Shown in pieces: positions 23,685 to 33,400 of a stretch of DNA of 45,067 bases (its first letter is position 1; each line of letters begins with the position of its first letter). The stretch lies in the NCBI GenBank assembly GCA_028456385.1, contig JALNQF010000337.1:1-45067 (forward strand), read 5' to 3'. The stretch is from Ophiosphaerella korrae (lineage: Eukaryota; Ascomycota; Dothideomycetes; Pleosporales; Phaeosphaeriaceae). Under the pieces are notes generated by a model, which saw only the letters and a program-made list of their open reading frames with translations, made no database searches and was not told the DNA's origin. A program made the translations under genes and the position numbers.

Positions 23685-23774
23685 GTTGTGGAGATATTGC
23701 GCGTTAAAGCTGATCAATTAAATTTGGTAGGGTGGCCTAACTCCCCCGGTGGCTTAACTCCCCCGGCGCCAGCT
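23685..23774 (-). repeat. Right terminal inverted repeat of the Fot1-like element
   Basis: It mirrors the left end and includes the duplicated GGGGGAGTTA unit. It ends CCGGCGCCAGCT followed by TA. Confidence 0.9.
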
Positions 23775-23775
23775 T

Positions 23776-23847
23776 ATCGCGCATCTGATCGCACATCTAA
23801 TCGCGCATCTAATCGCGCATCTAATCGCGCATCTAATCGTGCAACTC
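23776..23847 (+). repeat. 12-bp tandem repeat, six units (ATCGCGCATCTA)
   Basis: Six consecutive 12-bp units at 23776, 23788, 23800, 23812, 23824 and 23836. The third to fifth are identical and the sixth is diverged. They start right at the right end of the Fot1-like element. Read on the plus strand they give R-A-S-N repeats, but there is no gene to support this as coding. Confidence 0.9.
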
Positions 23848-24073
23848 ATCTAACAAGTAGATACTCTAAGGGTAGCTATAATAGGTTCTCTAAATTGTAT
23901 ATTATCTATACACTATCTACGCTTAAGGCTAAGCCTTGATATTAAGGACTCTTAAGGTTTTAAATTAGGTAGAAGTAGTCTCGAACTTGATAGAGTACTA
24001 ATGTTAATAGTACTAATTTCAGTGTAAATATATGAGCCAGTAAAGTCAAATGATATGCGGCTAAGTGTCTTGC
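23848..24073. other. Transition from AT-rich repeat to gene island, nothing recognised
   Basis: The sequence changes from RIP-like to normal composition over about 200 bp. No gene, repeat or RNA is seen. Confidence 0.5.
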
Positions 24074-24220
24074 CTATGCTGAGCGTCTGGAGGCACTCGC
24101 ATCCCAGATCTTGACCGTCTTGTCGCCCGACGCCGACGCCAGCCGGGCCGAGTCGTGGGAAAAGACCACTGACCTGACCTCACCGCTATGGCCCTCGAGC
24201 GTCTAGAGGTAGGCTGTCAG
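24074..24220 (-). pseudogene. Isolated WD40-repeat fragment, likely from an NLR-type (NACHT-WD40) gene
   Basis: The minus strand reads L-E-G-H-S-G-E-V-R-S-V-V-F-S, then D-S-A-R-L-A-S-A-S-G-D-K-T-V-K-I-W-D. This is one full and canonical WD40 blade. Such near-consensus repeats are typical of fungal HET-E/NWD-type STAND proteins involved in non-self recognition, though other WD40 genes are possible. A TAG just before T-L-E-G-H stands where Gln is usual (C-L-Q-T-L-E-G-H), and the preceding Cys position reads Tyr. Both are RIP-type changes. The frame stops at 24074. No NACHT domain or further blades are present, so this is a gene relic downstream of the transcription factor. Confidence 0.75.
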
Positions 24221-24427
24221 ATTAATCGGGTTTGTGACGAGTGAGATCAAAGATGAAGTGATTGATTGTTCTAATTATTCTGCTATGAGAAACTTGATCT
24301 ATATAACTTCTGGCTGCGTAGGCCGCCGAGGTCTGCGATTGTGTTGATGGTCGGCTGGATCGGCCGTATCCCTTTGTCAGGGTGCTCCTTCGTCAAGGAT
24401 GAAGACCCAACGACGTGTTGATCCATC
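24221..24427. other. Downstream region of the transcription factor gene
   Basis: GC-balanced sequence holding the presumed 3' UTR of the minus-strand gene. No AATAAA signal is seen on the minus strand. No other gene is recognised. Confidence 0.45.
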
Positions 24428-26385
24428 TCACATCTGACAAGCAGGCCTCCAGGTGACTCCATAACACTCGATATGTGGGTTCTGCAGCTTCAGTTGAAGC
24501 TCATCCGCTACTTTCCAGCTGTCCCAAGGGCCTTCCCGTCTTCGCGACCTCCGTAAAAGGTCGATGATGCGTTGTGACAAGACAGAATCTTCGCAAAACG
24601 AGGGTACGAGATACAGGGCAGGAATGATCTTGCTATCCAGTGTGAATATAGGTCGACCTAACTGAGAATCCTCGACGCTGTATAAGTCCTCCGCTACGTC
24701 AACGAGCTTATGACAGAGTCTCGATAGTTCCTGATCACTTGCTTCCCGATATGATAGTATAACATCCCACCTGTAGCGGCAGACTGTACGGACCATTATC
24801 TCCCGCTGAATATCAATTGGGAGGTCTTTGAAGTTGGTGAACGACGAGATAAGGAGGTTGAATTTGGTCTTCCAACGCTCGAACGGCGCGACAAGTTCAC
24901 CCACTTTGGCACACGGCCTTTCAACCTCATACTCCGTCTTCTTTTCGTCTTTGTGGCTATAGTTTATATGTATCAACCTCACATCCAGGTCCCATATAGC
25001 GTCCTTAGCCTCTGTAAAGTTCGAAAAGGGCTGCGGTCTGTTATTAATCTCTTCCAAGGGTATGGCATACGGAGTTATGTCAGGTATGACATAGTCATGA
25101 GTAAGGGCGGCCGCGTCGACGCCGAAATGCAGAAACACGGTTGCAATCTCTTGCATCCACTGTCGTGCATGAGGTAGAGCGCTCGACGGGTCAAAGTCCT
25201 TTAAAAGGCGGCAGCCGGCTTGTATGTGATAGACGGCTTTGTCAAAGCGGCCAAGCATGTGCTCGAGAGAGACAAAAAGCAAGCAACAGGTTAAGATTTT
25301 GAGCTGGACGTTCCAGGGTGTTCGCTTCTTGCTGTCGTTGGGGTTTACTAATTCCCATATGGCTTTGTTGTAATGGTGCATAGCAGCATAATCGAAACGT
25401 GACGTGGCAATATTTGCATCCACCGGAGATGCTGTTGTGGACTTTCGGAGATAAAGGCGATGGGCTGCGCCAAGGGCAACAAGTACGTGCCGCACGGCGG
25501 GGTCCTCATGACACATGGGGAGTACCCTGCGGAACCAGAAGTCTTTGGGATTGACAAGTCGAACGAAATCAACGATGGTGATAGTGCGAAAGTGGTGGAA
25601 GAAGTCTTGATCGGACGCGCTGATGCCGAGCTCGAAATCAAGCTTGATACCGGAAGACACACTGCCCGAGGATACACTGCCCGAGGATACAACGCCGGAG
25701 GATACACTGCCTCGTTGACTTTGGCTGACATTGCAACTGGATGCTCTTGAAATTGCCCGGGTGGCTTGTCTATTAGCAGGCGTGCACAGCACCACAACTT
25801 GTTTCCTTCTCTTAGGCTCTACTGGAGCATATCCATCGCATTTGACACGGTTATCTCTGCATCGGCGGCAGGTGGGTTTCTCTTCGTCACATTTCTTCCG
25901 CCTTGCTCTGTAGACCAAGACGCGTTTTGTCAGCCTACTTTCTGATGAATATACGGGACGATCCCGGGCGCTTTGGTCATCCAAGGCTCACTCAAGTATG
26001 TACCGGGCGGAAGACCTGGCTTGGGCGGGAATATCATGTTATACTATCGCGTACGCTGAGGGAAAATACGGAATTGCATCGTATAACAGTGGGGTACACT
26101 CACTTGCTGCAAGAAGCATTAGCAATGTTGGAGGGTCGCGAATAAAGCACCGCCAAGATATCTGACCCCGGCAGATGGCCCCACCTGTTGTCTGGTTCGT
26201 GGCGATCTACCGTGGGTCGATGGGCAAGGAGGTCGAGAAGAGGTAGGGACAGGAGGAATGGAGATCTGGATAACGTACCATGTAATGCATCCCGTGCGGA
26301 CTTTGGGCGAAAAGGCGCGCACTCGACCAACATTGACATCGTTGGCCGGCGCGTATAGCGGGTTCGCCAAAATAAGCTTGTGCAT
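24428..26385 (-). CDS. Zn2Cys6 fungal transcription factor with three predicted exons, one a 3-nt micro-exon
   Basis: This is probably a nuclear DNA-binding regulator of the GAL4-type zinc cluster family, with its target genes unknown. Proposed exons on the minus strand are 26385-26279, 26106-26104 and 25907-24428, giving 529 residues. The unspliced open frame 25984-24428 (518 aa) reads V-L-V-Y where the first two Cys should be. Upstream, 26385-26279 encodes K-V-R-T-G-C-I-T plus TG. Splicing TG + CAA + A gives Cys-Lys and completes C33-x2-C36-x6-C43-x6-C50-x2-C53-x6-C60, followed by D-G-Y and a basic K-R-R-K linker. A Ser/Gly repeat (S-S-G-S-V, residues about 103-122) separates this from a C-terminal domain resembling the fungal-specific Fungal_trans_2/DUF3468 region (residues about 130-510; D-F-F-H-H-F, L-G-A-A-H-R-L-Y). 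An in-frame TGA lies just upstream of the ATG (26397-26395). The frame shows no RIP-like stops. It is the only intact gene here, and its regulon cannot be inferred from neighbours. Confidence 0.8.
25661..25711 (-). repeat. 15-bp coding minisatellite in the transcription factor gene
   Basis: Units at 25661, 25676 and 25691, plus a partial one, encode the repeated S-S-G-S-V linker. Such in-frame repeats can change length without breaking the protein. Confidence 0.8.
25908..26103 (-). other. Predicted intron 2 of the transcription factor gene
   Basis: 196 nt, donor GTGAGT, branch point GCTGAC about 20 nt before the acceptor CTACAG, all on the minus strand. It contains the ATG at 25984 that an intronless gene call would use as start. 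Confidence 0.7.
26104..26106 (-). other. Predicted 3-nt micro-exon (CAA)
   Basis: It lies between TTGCAG and GTGAGT. It supplies the third base of Cys36 and the first two of Lys37. Without it, the outer exons would join as TG|A, a stop codon. Confidence 0.55.
26107..26278 (-). other. Predicted intron 1 of the transcription factor gene
   Basis: 172 nt, donor GTACGT, branch-like TGCTAAT, acceptor TTGCAG on the minus strand. Reading through instead gives W-Y-V-I and a stop before the domain is complete. Confidence 0.65.
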
Positions 26386-26770
26386 CGGCGAGGCTCACCA
26401 GTCACAACTAATTGCGATTTCGATGCGGGTCTGGTGTGCTGGTTCTTTGGGGAGAGTGTGTGTCAGCATTAGGACAACCTGTCGGCGGAATGCGTGCGGA
26501 CTCATCTTAGCCCCTGTGGGCAAGGTCGTGATTGGCTAAAGCGTATGTGCACGATCGCATAACGCCCACCGAACACCAGGGTGTTGGCATGTCATCTAAC
26601 CATGGGTTAGCCGAGGATGCCATGGGCCTAACTAAGGCCCTACTCGGTGCGCCAGAATTTTGCCTGTTTATTCAAAAATAAACAGTAATCGTAATGAGAT
26701 TACGGGCATATTCGGGTCGCCGCGTAGTTTATAGAGCAGTTGCGCCAGTAATAAAACGCTAACAACGCTA
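26386..26770 (-). promoter_or_regulatory. Upstream region of the transcription factor gene
   Basis: GC-balanced DNA between the predicted ATG and the truncated transposon end. A CCAAT motif on the minus strand (ATTGG at 26531-26535) lies about 150 bp before the ATG. No clear TATA box is seen. Four inverted repeats sit at 26596-26703. I see no second gene in it. Confidence 0.45.
26596..26703. repeat. Cluster of four short inverted repeats
   Basis: CTAACC-3-GGTTAG (26596-26610), GGGCCT-5-AGGCCC (26624-26640), CTGTTTATT-4-AATAAACAG (26664-26685) and GTAATC-7-GATTAC (26685-26703). All arms are perfect. They could be regulator-binding palindromes or hairpins. Confidence 0.75.
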
Positions 26771-26890
26771 AGCTAGCGCTAGGGGAGTTAGGCCACCCCA
26801 CTAAATTCAATTAATTAGCTTTAACGCGCAATATCTCTACAACGCTAATTTAAATTCAGTTAAGGTTAAGTATAGCTTACTATATATACG
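26771..26890 (-). mobile_element. Truncated, inverted end of the Fot1-like transposon
   Basis: It begins AGCTAGCGCTAGGGGAGTTA after a TA. It matches the reverse complement of the right end of the 21985-23774 element, through the inverted repeat and into the last transposase codons (AATTCAGTTAAGGTTAAG). It has one GGGGAGTTA unit where the full element has two, and it carries more C-to-T changes. The rest of the element is missing. Confidence 0.85.
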
Positions 26891-26934
26891 TAGCTATTGT
26901 AAGTTAGAGCTCCGTGTCGCAAGTTAGAGCTTCG

Positions 26935-27234
26935 CTCTATACGATTTAGGTAAGCCTATAGCAGTAAGCAAGCCGCACGAGCTATTCGAGCTACTTTACT
27001 GTATATAAGTAGCCTAGCTTAGATAGCTCTTTAATTAATAATTATCTCCTACTTATTCCTAAGCTTATATCTCGTAACACTCTACTCTATACAATTTAAG
27101 TAAGCCTATAGTAGTAAGTAAGCTATATAAGCTATTCGAGCTACTCTACTATATATAAGTAGCCTAGCTTAGATAGCTCTTTAATTAATAATTATCTCCT
27201 ACTTATTTCTAAGCTTGTATCTTGTAATAGTTAT
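26935..27234 (+). repeat. 150-bp tandem duplication with TATATAAG motif
   Basis: Two near-identical 150-bp units at 26935-27084 and 27085-27234. They share GTAAGCCTATAG, CGAGCTACT, TATATAAGTAGCCTAGC and TAATTATCTCCTACTTATT. The TATA-like box suggests LTR or promoter repeats of another element, but no element ends are seen. Copy 2 has more TpA, as expected from RIP. Confidence 0.8.
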
Positions 27235-27447
27235 AAGCCTAGCGCTAAAAATTACTTTATAATTCTATCCTATACACTATAGTAAGAGATCGCGAGCTTA
27301 GTATACTCTTATCTTATCTTATCTTATCTTATCTATTACTTAAACGCTTATAATATCTTATAGTAAGATTACTCTACTTAATAAAAGTACTACTTTACTT
27401 AATAAGTCCTTATAATAGCTAGTATAGTTTATATAACTCTACTATAA
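27235..27447. other. AT-rich DNA before element E, with a (TTATC)n microsatellite
   Basis: A TTATC pentamer is repeated about five times at 27306-27334. The region is host sequence for element E and may continue in the reading frame found right of E (34483 onward). No gene is recognised. Confidence 0.55.
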
Positions 27448-27878
27448 TATTATAATAGTAACAAGAGAACTATAGATAGAACTAATTAGCTTAATAATAG
27501 AAGGATTAGGCTATTATAACAAAGAGGACCTAGGGCTAGATTAGGAGACTACACACAATTAAGACACGTAAGGTAATCTATAATCTATAGATTCTTAGTA
27601 ATAATAGACTATAGATTAGAGTAATCCGCGATCTGTTGTTCTTAGTAGTAATAGATTAATAGATTACTACAAGTATATAGTTAATAGCAATATATATTAT
27701 TAGGATAGTATTAGTAATTCAATCCTTTAACTATAGAACGCTAATACAAGATAGTTACAAAACATCTTCTATTATTTATAGTTATTATAGATTACTATAC
27801 AAGCTTTTATTATTAACTTATAATCTACTAATAACCTTTAGGTACTAGGAAGTTAACCCTAGTAACTAACCTATTACA
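27448..27878 (+). repeat. 5' LTR of element E
   Basis: 431 bp, starting TATTATAATAG (probably once TG...) and ending CTATTACA. The upstream half differs from LTR types A and B. The downstream half, from about 27690, is close to both. Confidence 0.9.
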
Positions 27879-27899
27879 CCTTAATAATTTAGTTATTAC

Positions 27900-29045
27900 A
27901 AGAAGCGAAGCGTAAGTAGCGTACAGTCTAGCTAACACGATAGTAGAAAGCTTAACTAAAATAAGTAAAGCCCCTAGGAGTAGCTATAAGTTAGACAGCA
28001 CTATATAGAAAATAATTAAGGAACGTATTAATAAACTATTAGACAAGAAAGAAGATATAAAAATAGTAATTAAAGCCTTAGAAATATAGAATAAGGAACT
28101 ATAAGACTACTTAAAATAAAACAAAGTATAAATTAAAGCTATTATAGAAGGATAAAACTAGATAGAACTAATTACCTAATAATTAGAAATAAGTGTAACA
28201 AAGAAACTACTTAAGATACCTATTTTTACAAAGTTTAATAGAATAAGGAAGAAACTAAGACCTTTTATAGCTTTAGTATAACTCTAGATAGACGTATAAG
28301 TACTATACTTTAATATAGAAGAAAAGAAGGTAATATATATTAGATTGTATCTTAAAGAAGACGCGATAAGATAGTATAAACTATATTAGATAGACTACTT
28401 AATATATACACTAATAATATAAAAAGATAAAACTAAAGCTATCTTTAGAAGTTATAAGTACTTTACAAAGTAAATAAGAGTAGTATTTAGAGATATAGAT
28501 ATTACTTAATAAGCTAAAGAGAAACTTAAGAGGCTTATATAATAAAAAAGTATACTAGAATACGTATTATAGTTTAAACAACTATTATAGAATATAGAAT
28601 AGAACAAATTAGCCCTTATATTACGATTTAAACAAAAACTAAATAAGAAAATCTAATACGAAATAATCTATATAGAGAAGCCTAGGACATTAGAAGCCCT
28701 AAAGTAGTAAGTAATATAAATTAATAACAATCTTTAAGAATAGAAGAAAAACAAGTATAGTACCTAACTAAGAAACTAGGATACTAGAGACCCTATAATC
28801 CTTAACGCAAATAAAGATAGGAAGAAGAAGAAGAATAAAGACTTTACGTACTTTAATTATAGTAAGAAAAGCTATTATATAAAAGATTACTAATTATAAA
28901 AGAAGAAGGATATAGTATACTATAAATATAGGAAACTAGGACACTTTGTAAAAGATTATAAGAGTAAGGACCTAAAGAAAGAAACTTAGTTAAAGATAAT
29001 AGAGAAGAAAAAGGAAGCACTATAAGTATAGGCTAAACCCTAAGA
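27900..29045 (+). pseudogene. Element E gag, decayed
   Basis: Capsid/nucleocapsid frame beginning near the shared GAAGCGAAGCGTAAG sequence. Two zinc knuckles lie at about 28848-28891 and 28917-28965 with Cys turned to Tyr. The second keeps K-L-G-H-F-V-K-D. It is broken by TAA/TAG and is homologous to A gag throughout. Confidence 0.75.
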
Positions 29046-32000
29046 AAAAGTAGCTAGGAGTAAAGAATTATAGTACATAATACTTTATTAGACCTTTTGT
29101 TATAAAGATAACTACTATATATATCTTTTTAGTAAGTAGAGAGTAAGATACTTCTTATAATAGAGAAATAAAGTAGTAGTAATAAAAAAAAGAATAAAAG
29201 CGTAGCTAGAAGAAACAGTGTACGTAATAGACCTACTAATAGAAGATTTAGAGAGGGAAGAGCTCTTAGTACTATTAATCTAGGCCGAAGAACTAGTACT
29301 AGATAAAGAGACTACTACAGCTTCCTCTAAAGGACTACGAGAAAGTAAGAAACAAGTTAGTATAAGAGGTATAGAGTATACCTAGCTAGATATATATAGC
29401 TACAATAGCTATACAATAATAGATATAGAGGAACAAAATATAAAATAGAAGTTTGTTTAGAAATACTTACTAGTTATAAGTATAGAGGAAGCGTATAAAG
29501 ACTAGAAAGAACGTAATCCTAAAGAAATAAAGTTTATACTATTTTAAGAATAGATAAAATAGTATATAGTTATAGTAAGAAGAATACCTATATAAAGAGA
29601 GTAGTAATACTTTATAAGAAAAACGCAATAGATTAATAAAGCCTATATACTAAGAGTACTAGTAGTGTACTACATCCTAATAGTAGAGATACCTAGGAAG
29701 GACAAGTACTAGAAAGGGGATAATAAGATAATAGATCTAAAACATCTAGCACACTTTAAAGTATTATAGATATTATACCTAGATAAGAATTATATTATAT
29801 ATAGGAACCCTAAAGTAAACAATAGTGTATAGCTTATAAGAAGGAAAGGCTATAATTATACAAGAGTAATTCTAGTAGAAGATATCTAGGGATAGGAAAT
29901 AATCCTAGAAGATAGATATTTAGTAGTAAGACCTAGCCTAAAACTATCTAAGAAATACGTCTAAGGAAGACTATAGTATAAATGTATATACAATAAATGT
30001 CTAAAATACAAAGAATATAAACTTAAAGTAGGGCTATAGCTATAGAAGAATAGATAATTTATAAAAATACCTAAGTAAGAACAACTAGAAAGTATAGGAG
30101 GCTTATATATTACAAAAATAGGTATATACTAAGGAAGGAGAGTACAATTAATAATTAATAGTAGAGCTACGAGAAACTTTATATTAAAGAAGTTTGTAGA
30201 AAACTAAGGAATACGTTACACAACAAAGAAATACCCTTAATAGCTAAGTATAATTAAAGGAAAACTATTCTAGGAACCTATTAGGTTTAAAATAGCTCTC
30301 TCTACACTAGAGTTAGAAGAGATAAAGATTAACAATATAGTTATAGATTAAACAATAATTAATAACAAATAAGAAATTATATTAGGAATACTATAGTTAT
30401 AGATAATAAACCTATATATCGACTAGAGGATAGGAAAAATCAGCTACTATAGAATAGAAAAACTAAGAGCTAATATAAGCACCTATAAAAGAGAATTCCT
30501 AGAAGAATATAAGAAATAGGAACTATAGCTTATAGAGCTAGAAGACTACCTTCTTGAATATTAGCTATAGGACTTAGCGATAGAAATAGAAGAAGGGAAA
30601 AACGTTAGATAGAGCCTAGTCTATAGAAAGATAGAAGAAGAATCTAAGATTAAACGAGTATTTATTAAAAATATAATCAAGAAAAGATAGATATAAGAAT
30701 CTAAATTCTTAGTAGTATATAGACTTATATTTATAGATAAAAAGGAAATAAGTAATAAAAGGCTCTACGTAGACTTTAGAAAAACTAACGTAGTTATAAA
30801 CAAAAACTAATATCCCTTACTATAAATAGATAAGATATAAGCTAGACTAAGAAAAGTAAAAATCTTTACAAAACTAGATATTTAAAACGCCTACTACTAG
30901 ATTAGAATTAGAGAAGGCGACGAATAGAAAATAGCGTTTAGAACACAATAGGGATTATACAAATATTTAGTTATACTATTTAGATTAACAAACGCACTAG
31001 CTGCGTTCTAAGAAAAAATTAATACAGTACTAAGAGAGTACTTAGATATGTTTACATTTATATACCTAGATAATATCCTTATATTCTTAGAAATAGAAGA
31101 AGAATATATGTAACATATATATAAGGTGCTAGAAAAACTAGTAGAAAATAAATTATTTCTTAAAATAAGAAAATGCGAATTTTATATAAAAGAAATAGAT
31201 TTCCTAAGATTTATTATAGAACTAGGAAAGATTAAGATTAATCTAGAAAAGATTAAGTTAATTAACAAATAGCTAACACTAAAGAACCTAAGAGAAGTAT
31301 AATAATTTTACGGCCTAGCTAACTTTTACAAAAAGTTAATAGTAAGATAGTCTAAAGATATAGAACTAATAACAAGGCTTATAAAAAAAGATACGCTATT
31401 TAAATAGATAAAAGAATGCGATAAAGTATTTAACAAGATTAAAAGAAAGTTTATAGAAAACCTAGTTATTAGAATATATAACCTAGACCTACAAGTATTA
31501 GTAAAAACAGATATATCTAATTTAGTCTATAGAATAGCACTAATACAAGAAGATCCTAGGACTAAACAAGAATACTTAGTTAAATACTTTTCTAAGAAAA
31601 TAAAACTAGTAGAGCTTAACTACCTAATTTATAATAAGGAAATACTAGTAATCTACAAAGTATTTAGATAATAGAGAGTATACTTATAAAGAGTAAAATA
31701 CTAAATAAAGGTCTATATAGACTATAAGAATCTTATAGGATTTATAATAAACAAAGAACTATTATAACAATATACAAGATAGTAGGAGTTTCTATTAATA
31801 TTTAATATAGAAATTATATATATAAAAGAGAAAGACAACTAATTTATAGACGCCCTTAGTAGAAGACTAGACTTACAAGAAGAAGTAAGCGCTACTAGTA
31901 TAGTTCTAGTTAAGAACGAAGTAAGATACCTAATCCTAAATATACCTAAAATAGCTACTACACTCGAAAGAACAAGTAGTAAGCTAGACGAATAGATTTA

Positions 32001-33400
32001 GAAAACAACGCAAGAAGCATCTAAAGAAATAGAAAAATTAGAGATCTAAGAAGGACTCGCATAAGTATATAGAAGAATATATATTCTAAGAAAGATTTAG
32101 AGAGAATTTATATAGTAATTCTATAAACTACTAGTATATAGTTACTAAGGTATTAAGAAAATATTAAATAGACTACTATAGGACTACTATATCCTAAAAG
32201 CAAGACAATTAGTAAAAGAAGTACTACGAAACTATATAGAATACTAGAGAAACAAGTATAATAGACATACACTATATAGAATACTACAACTAGTAGAAGT
32301 ACTAAGATAACTGTAGAGAGTTATTATAATAGACTTTATTACGAAGTTACTAAAGTTAAAAGATCTAATATTAGGAGTAGAGTATAATAGAATACTTATA
32401 ATAGTAGATAAACTTATAAAGTATATATACTTTAGACTATATAAAGAGAAAAGTAGAATAGAGGTTACTATATACTAGGTTTTAGGAACTATAATAAGCT
32501 AGTATAGTATTCTAGATAAAATTATTATAGATAGAGATATACGATTTACATTAAAACTATAGGGAATAATAATAGCGCAATTAGGAATACAATATATAAT
32601 GTTAATAGCATATTATCTATAGATAGATAGATAATTAGAACGAGCAAATTAGATAGTAGAACAATACTTAAGATACTACTTTAACTACAATTAGAATAAC
32701 TAGGTATAGTTACTACTTATAGTACAACTAGTATACAATAGCGCAAAGAATATAGTAATAAAAGTATTACTCTTTTTTGTAAACTATAGATTTAACCCTA
32801 GCGTATATAGAACGCTAAAGAGTATAGAATCTTAGACCCTAAGAGGAGAAAACTTTACAAATAGAATAAAAGAAATACATAATTAATTAAGATAGGACGT
32901 AGAATTCCTGTATAATTAAATAGCGAAATACTACAATAAGAAATATAAAGAGGGACCCTAATTTAGAGAAGGAGAAAAAGTATAGTTAGTATAAAAAAAT
33001 ATTAAAAGCAAGAGACTAAGTTTAAAACTAGACTACGTTAAGATAAGACTATATAAAATCGAGAAAAAAGTTACGCTAGTTATATTTAAATTAAAGCTAC
33101 TAGATAAGATAAGGATACACCTAATATTCTATATATTACTACTAGAACAAGTACTACAAGACGTAGAACTACTAGTGTATAAAGTAGATACGTATAGAGA
33201 ACAAGAAGAATAGGAAGTTAAAGAAATCCTAGTATACTAGTTCTATAATAGTAGGAATTACTACTTAGTAAAATAGATAGGTATAGACAAAAAAGGATAA
33301 CTATAGGAAGATATATAAGAACTAGAAGAAAACCTTAACTACTTTAAGAAACTAGAAGACTTCTAAAATTAAAACCCTCTAGAGTGCTTTATAGTAAACT
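29046..33400 (+). pseudogene. Element E pol, decayed (protease, RT, RNase H, integrase)
   Basis: The protease motif reads N-S-R-A-T at 30157-30171. RT lies at about 30690-31260, with Y-L-D-N at 31063-31074, so the second catalytic Asp is lost. RNase H lies at about 31470-31850 and integrase at about 32080-32900. The frame is in phase between protease and RT, with the 906-nt spacing. Stops are TAA/TAG. The end overlaps the antisense frame on the other strand. Confidence 0.85.

Larger units (their letters stand above)
21985..23774 (+). mobile_element. Fot1/pogo-type DNA transposon (Tc1-mariner superfamily)
   Basis: This is a 1,790-bp element bounded by long terminal inverted repeats (21985-22072 and 23685-23774) that begin AGCTGGCGCCGG. 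A TA dinucleotide on each side (21983-21984 and 23775-23776) fits the TA target of the superfamily. Each repeat contains a direct duplication of a ~17-bp unit (CCGGGGGAGTTA-GCCA). A single transposase frame fills the inside. The inverted repeats are GC-rich and little mutated, while the inside is clearly RIP-affected. Confidence 0.9.

Noticed and set aside
23511..23717. 68-codon minus-strand frame
   Set aside because: Antisense shadow of the Fot1-like transposase and its inverted repeat.
23688..23939. 83-codon plus-strand frame with R-A-S-N repeats
   Set aside because: It is the translation of the transposon end and a 12-bp satellite.
25348..25797. 149-codon minus-strand frame, and plus-strand frames at 24953-25177, 25460-25750 and 25731-25913
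   Set aside because: They overlap the transcription factor in other phases and show no domain.
25909..25984. ATG at 25984 as the start of the transcription factor
   Set aside because: The first 26 residues show no zinc-cluster sequence and end at a good branch point and acceptor. The upstream exon supplies the missing Cys.
26100..26405. Minus-strand frames of 63-101 codons (26100-26405, 26207-26398) and a plus frame at 26258-26539 as separate genes
   Set aside because: They overlap exon 1 and intron 1 of the transcription factor. Only the 26385 frame has a recognisable G-C-I-T motif, and only up to the donor site.
27878..27920. tRNA primer-binding site after the 5' LTRs
   Set aside because: No TGG-beginning tRNA complement is visible. 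RIP may have destroyed it.
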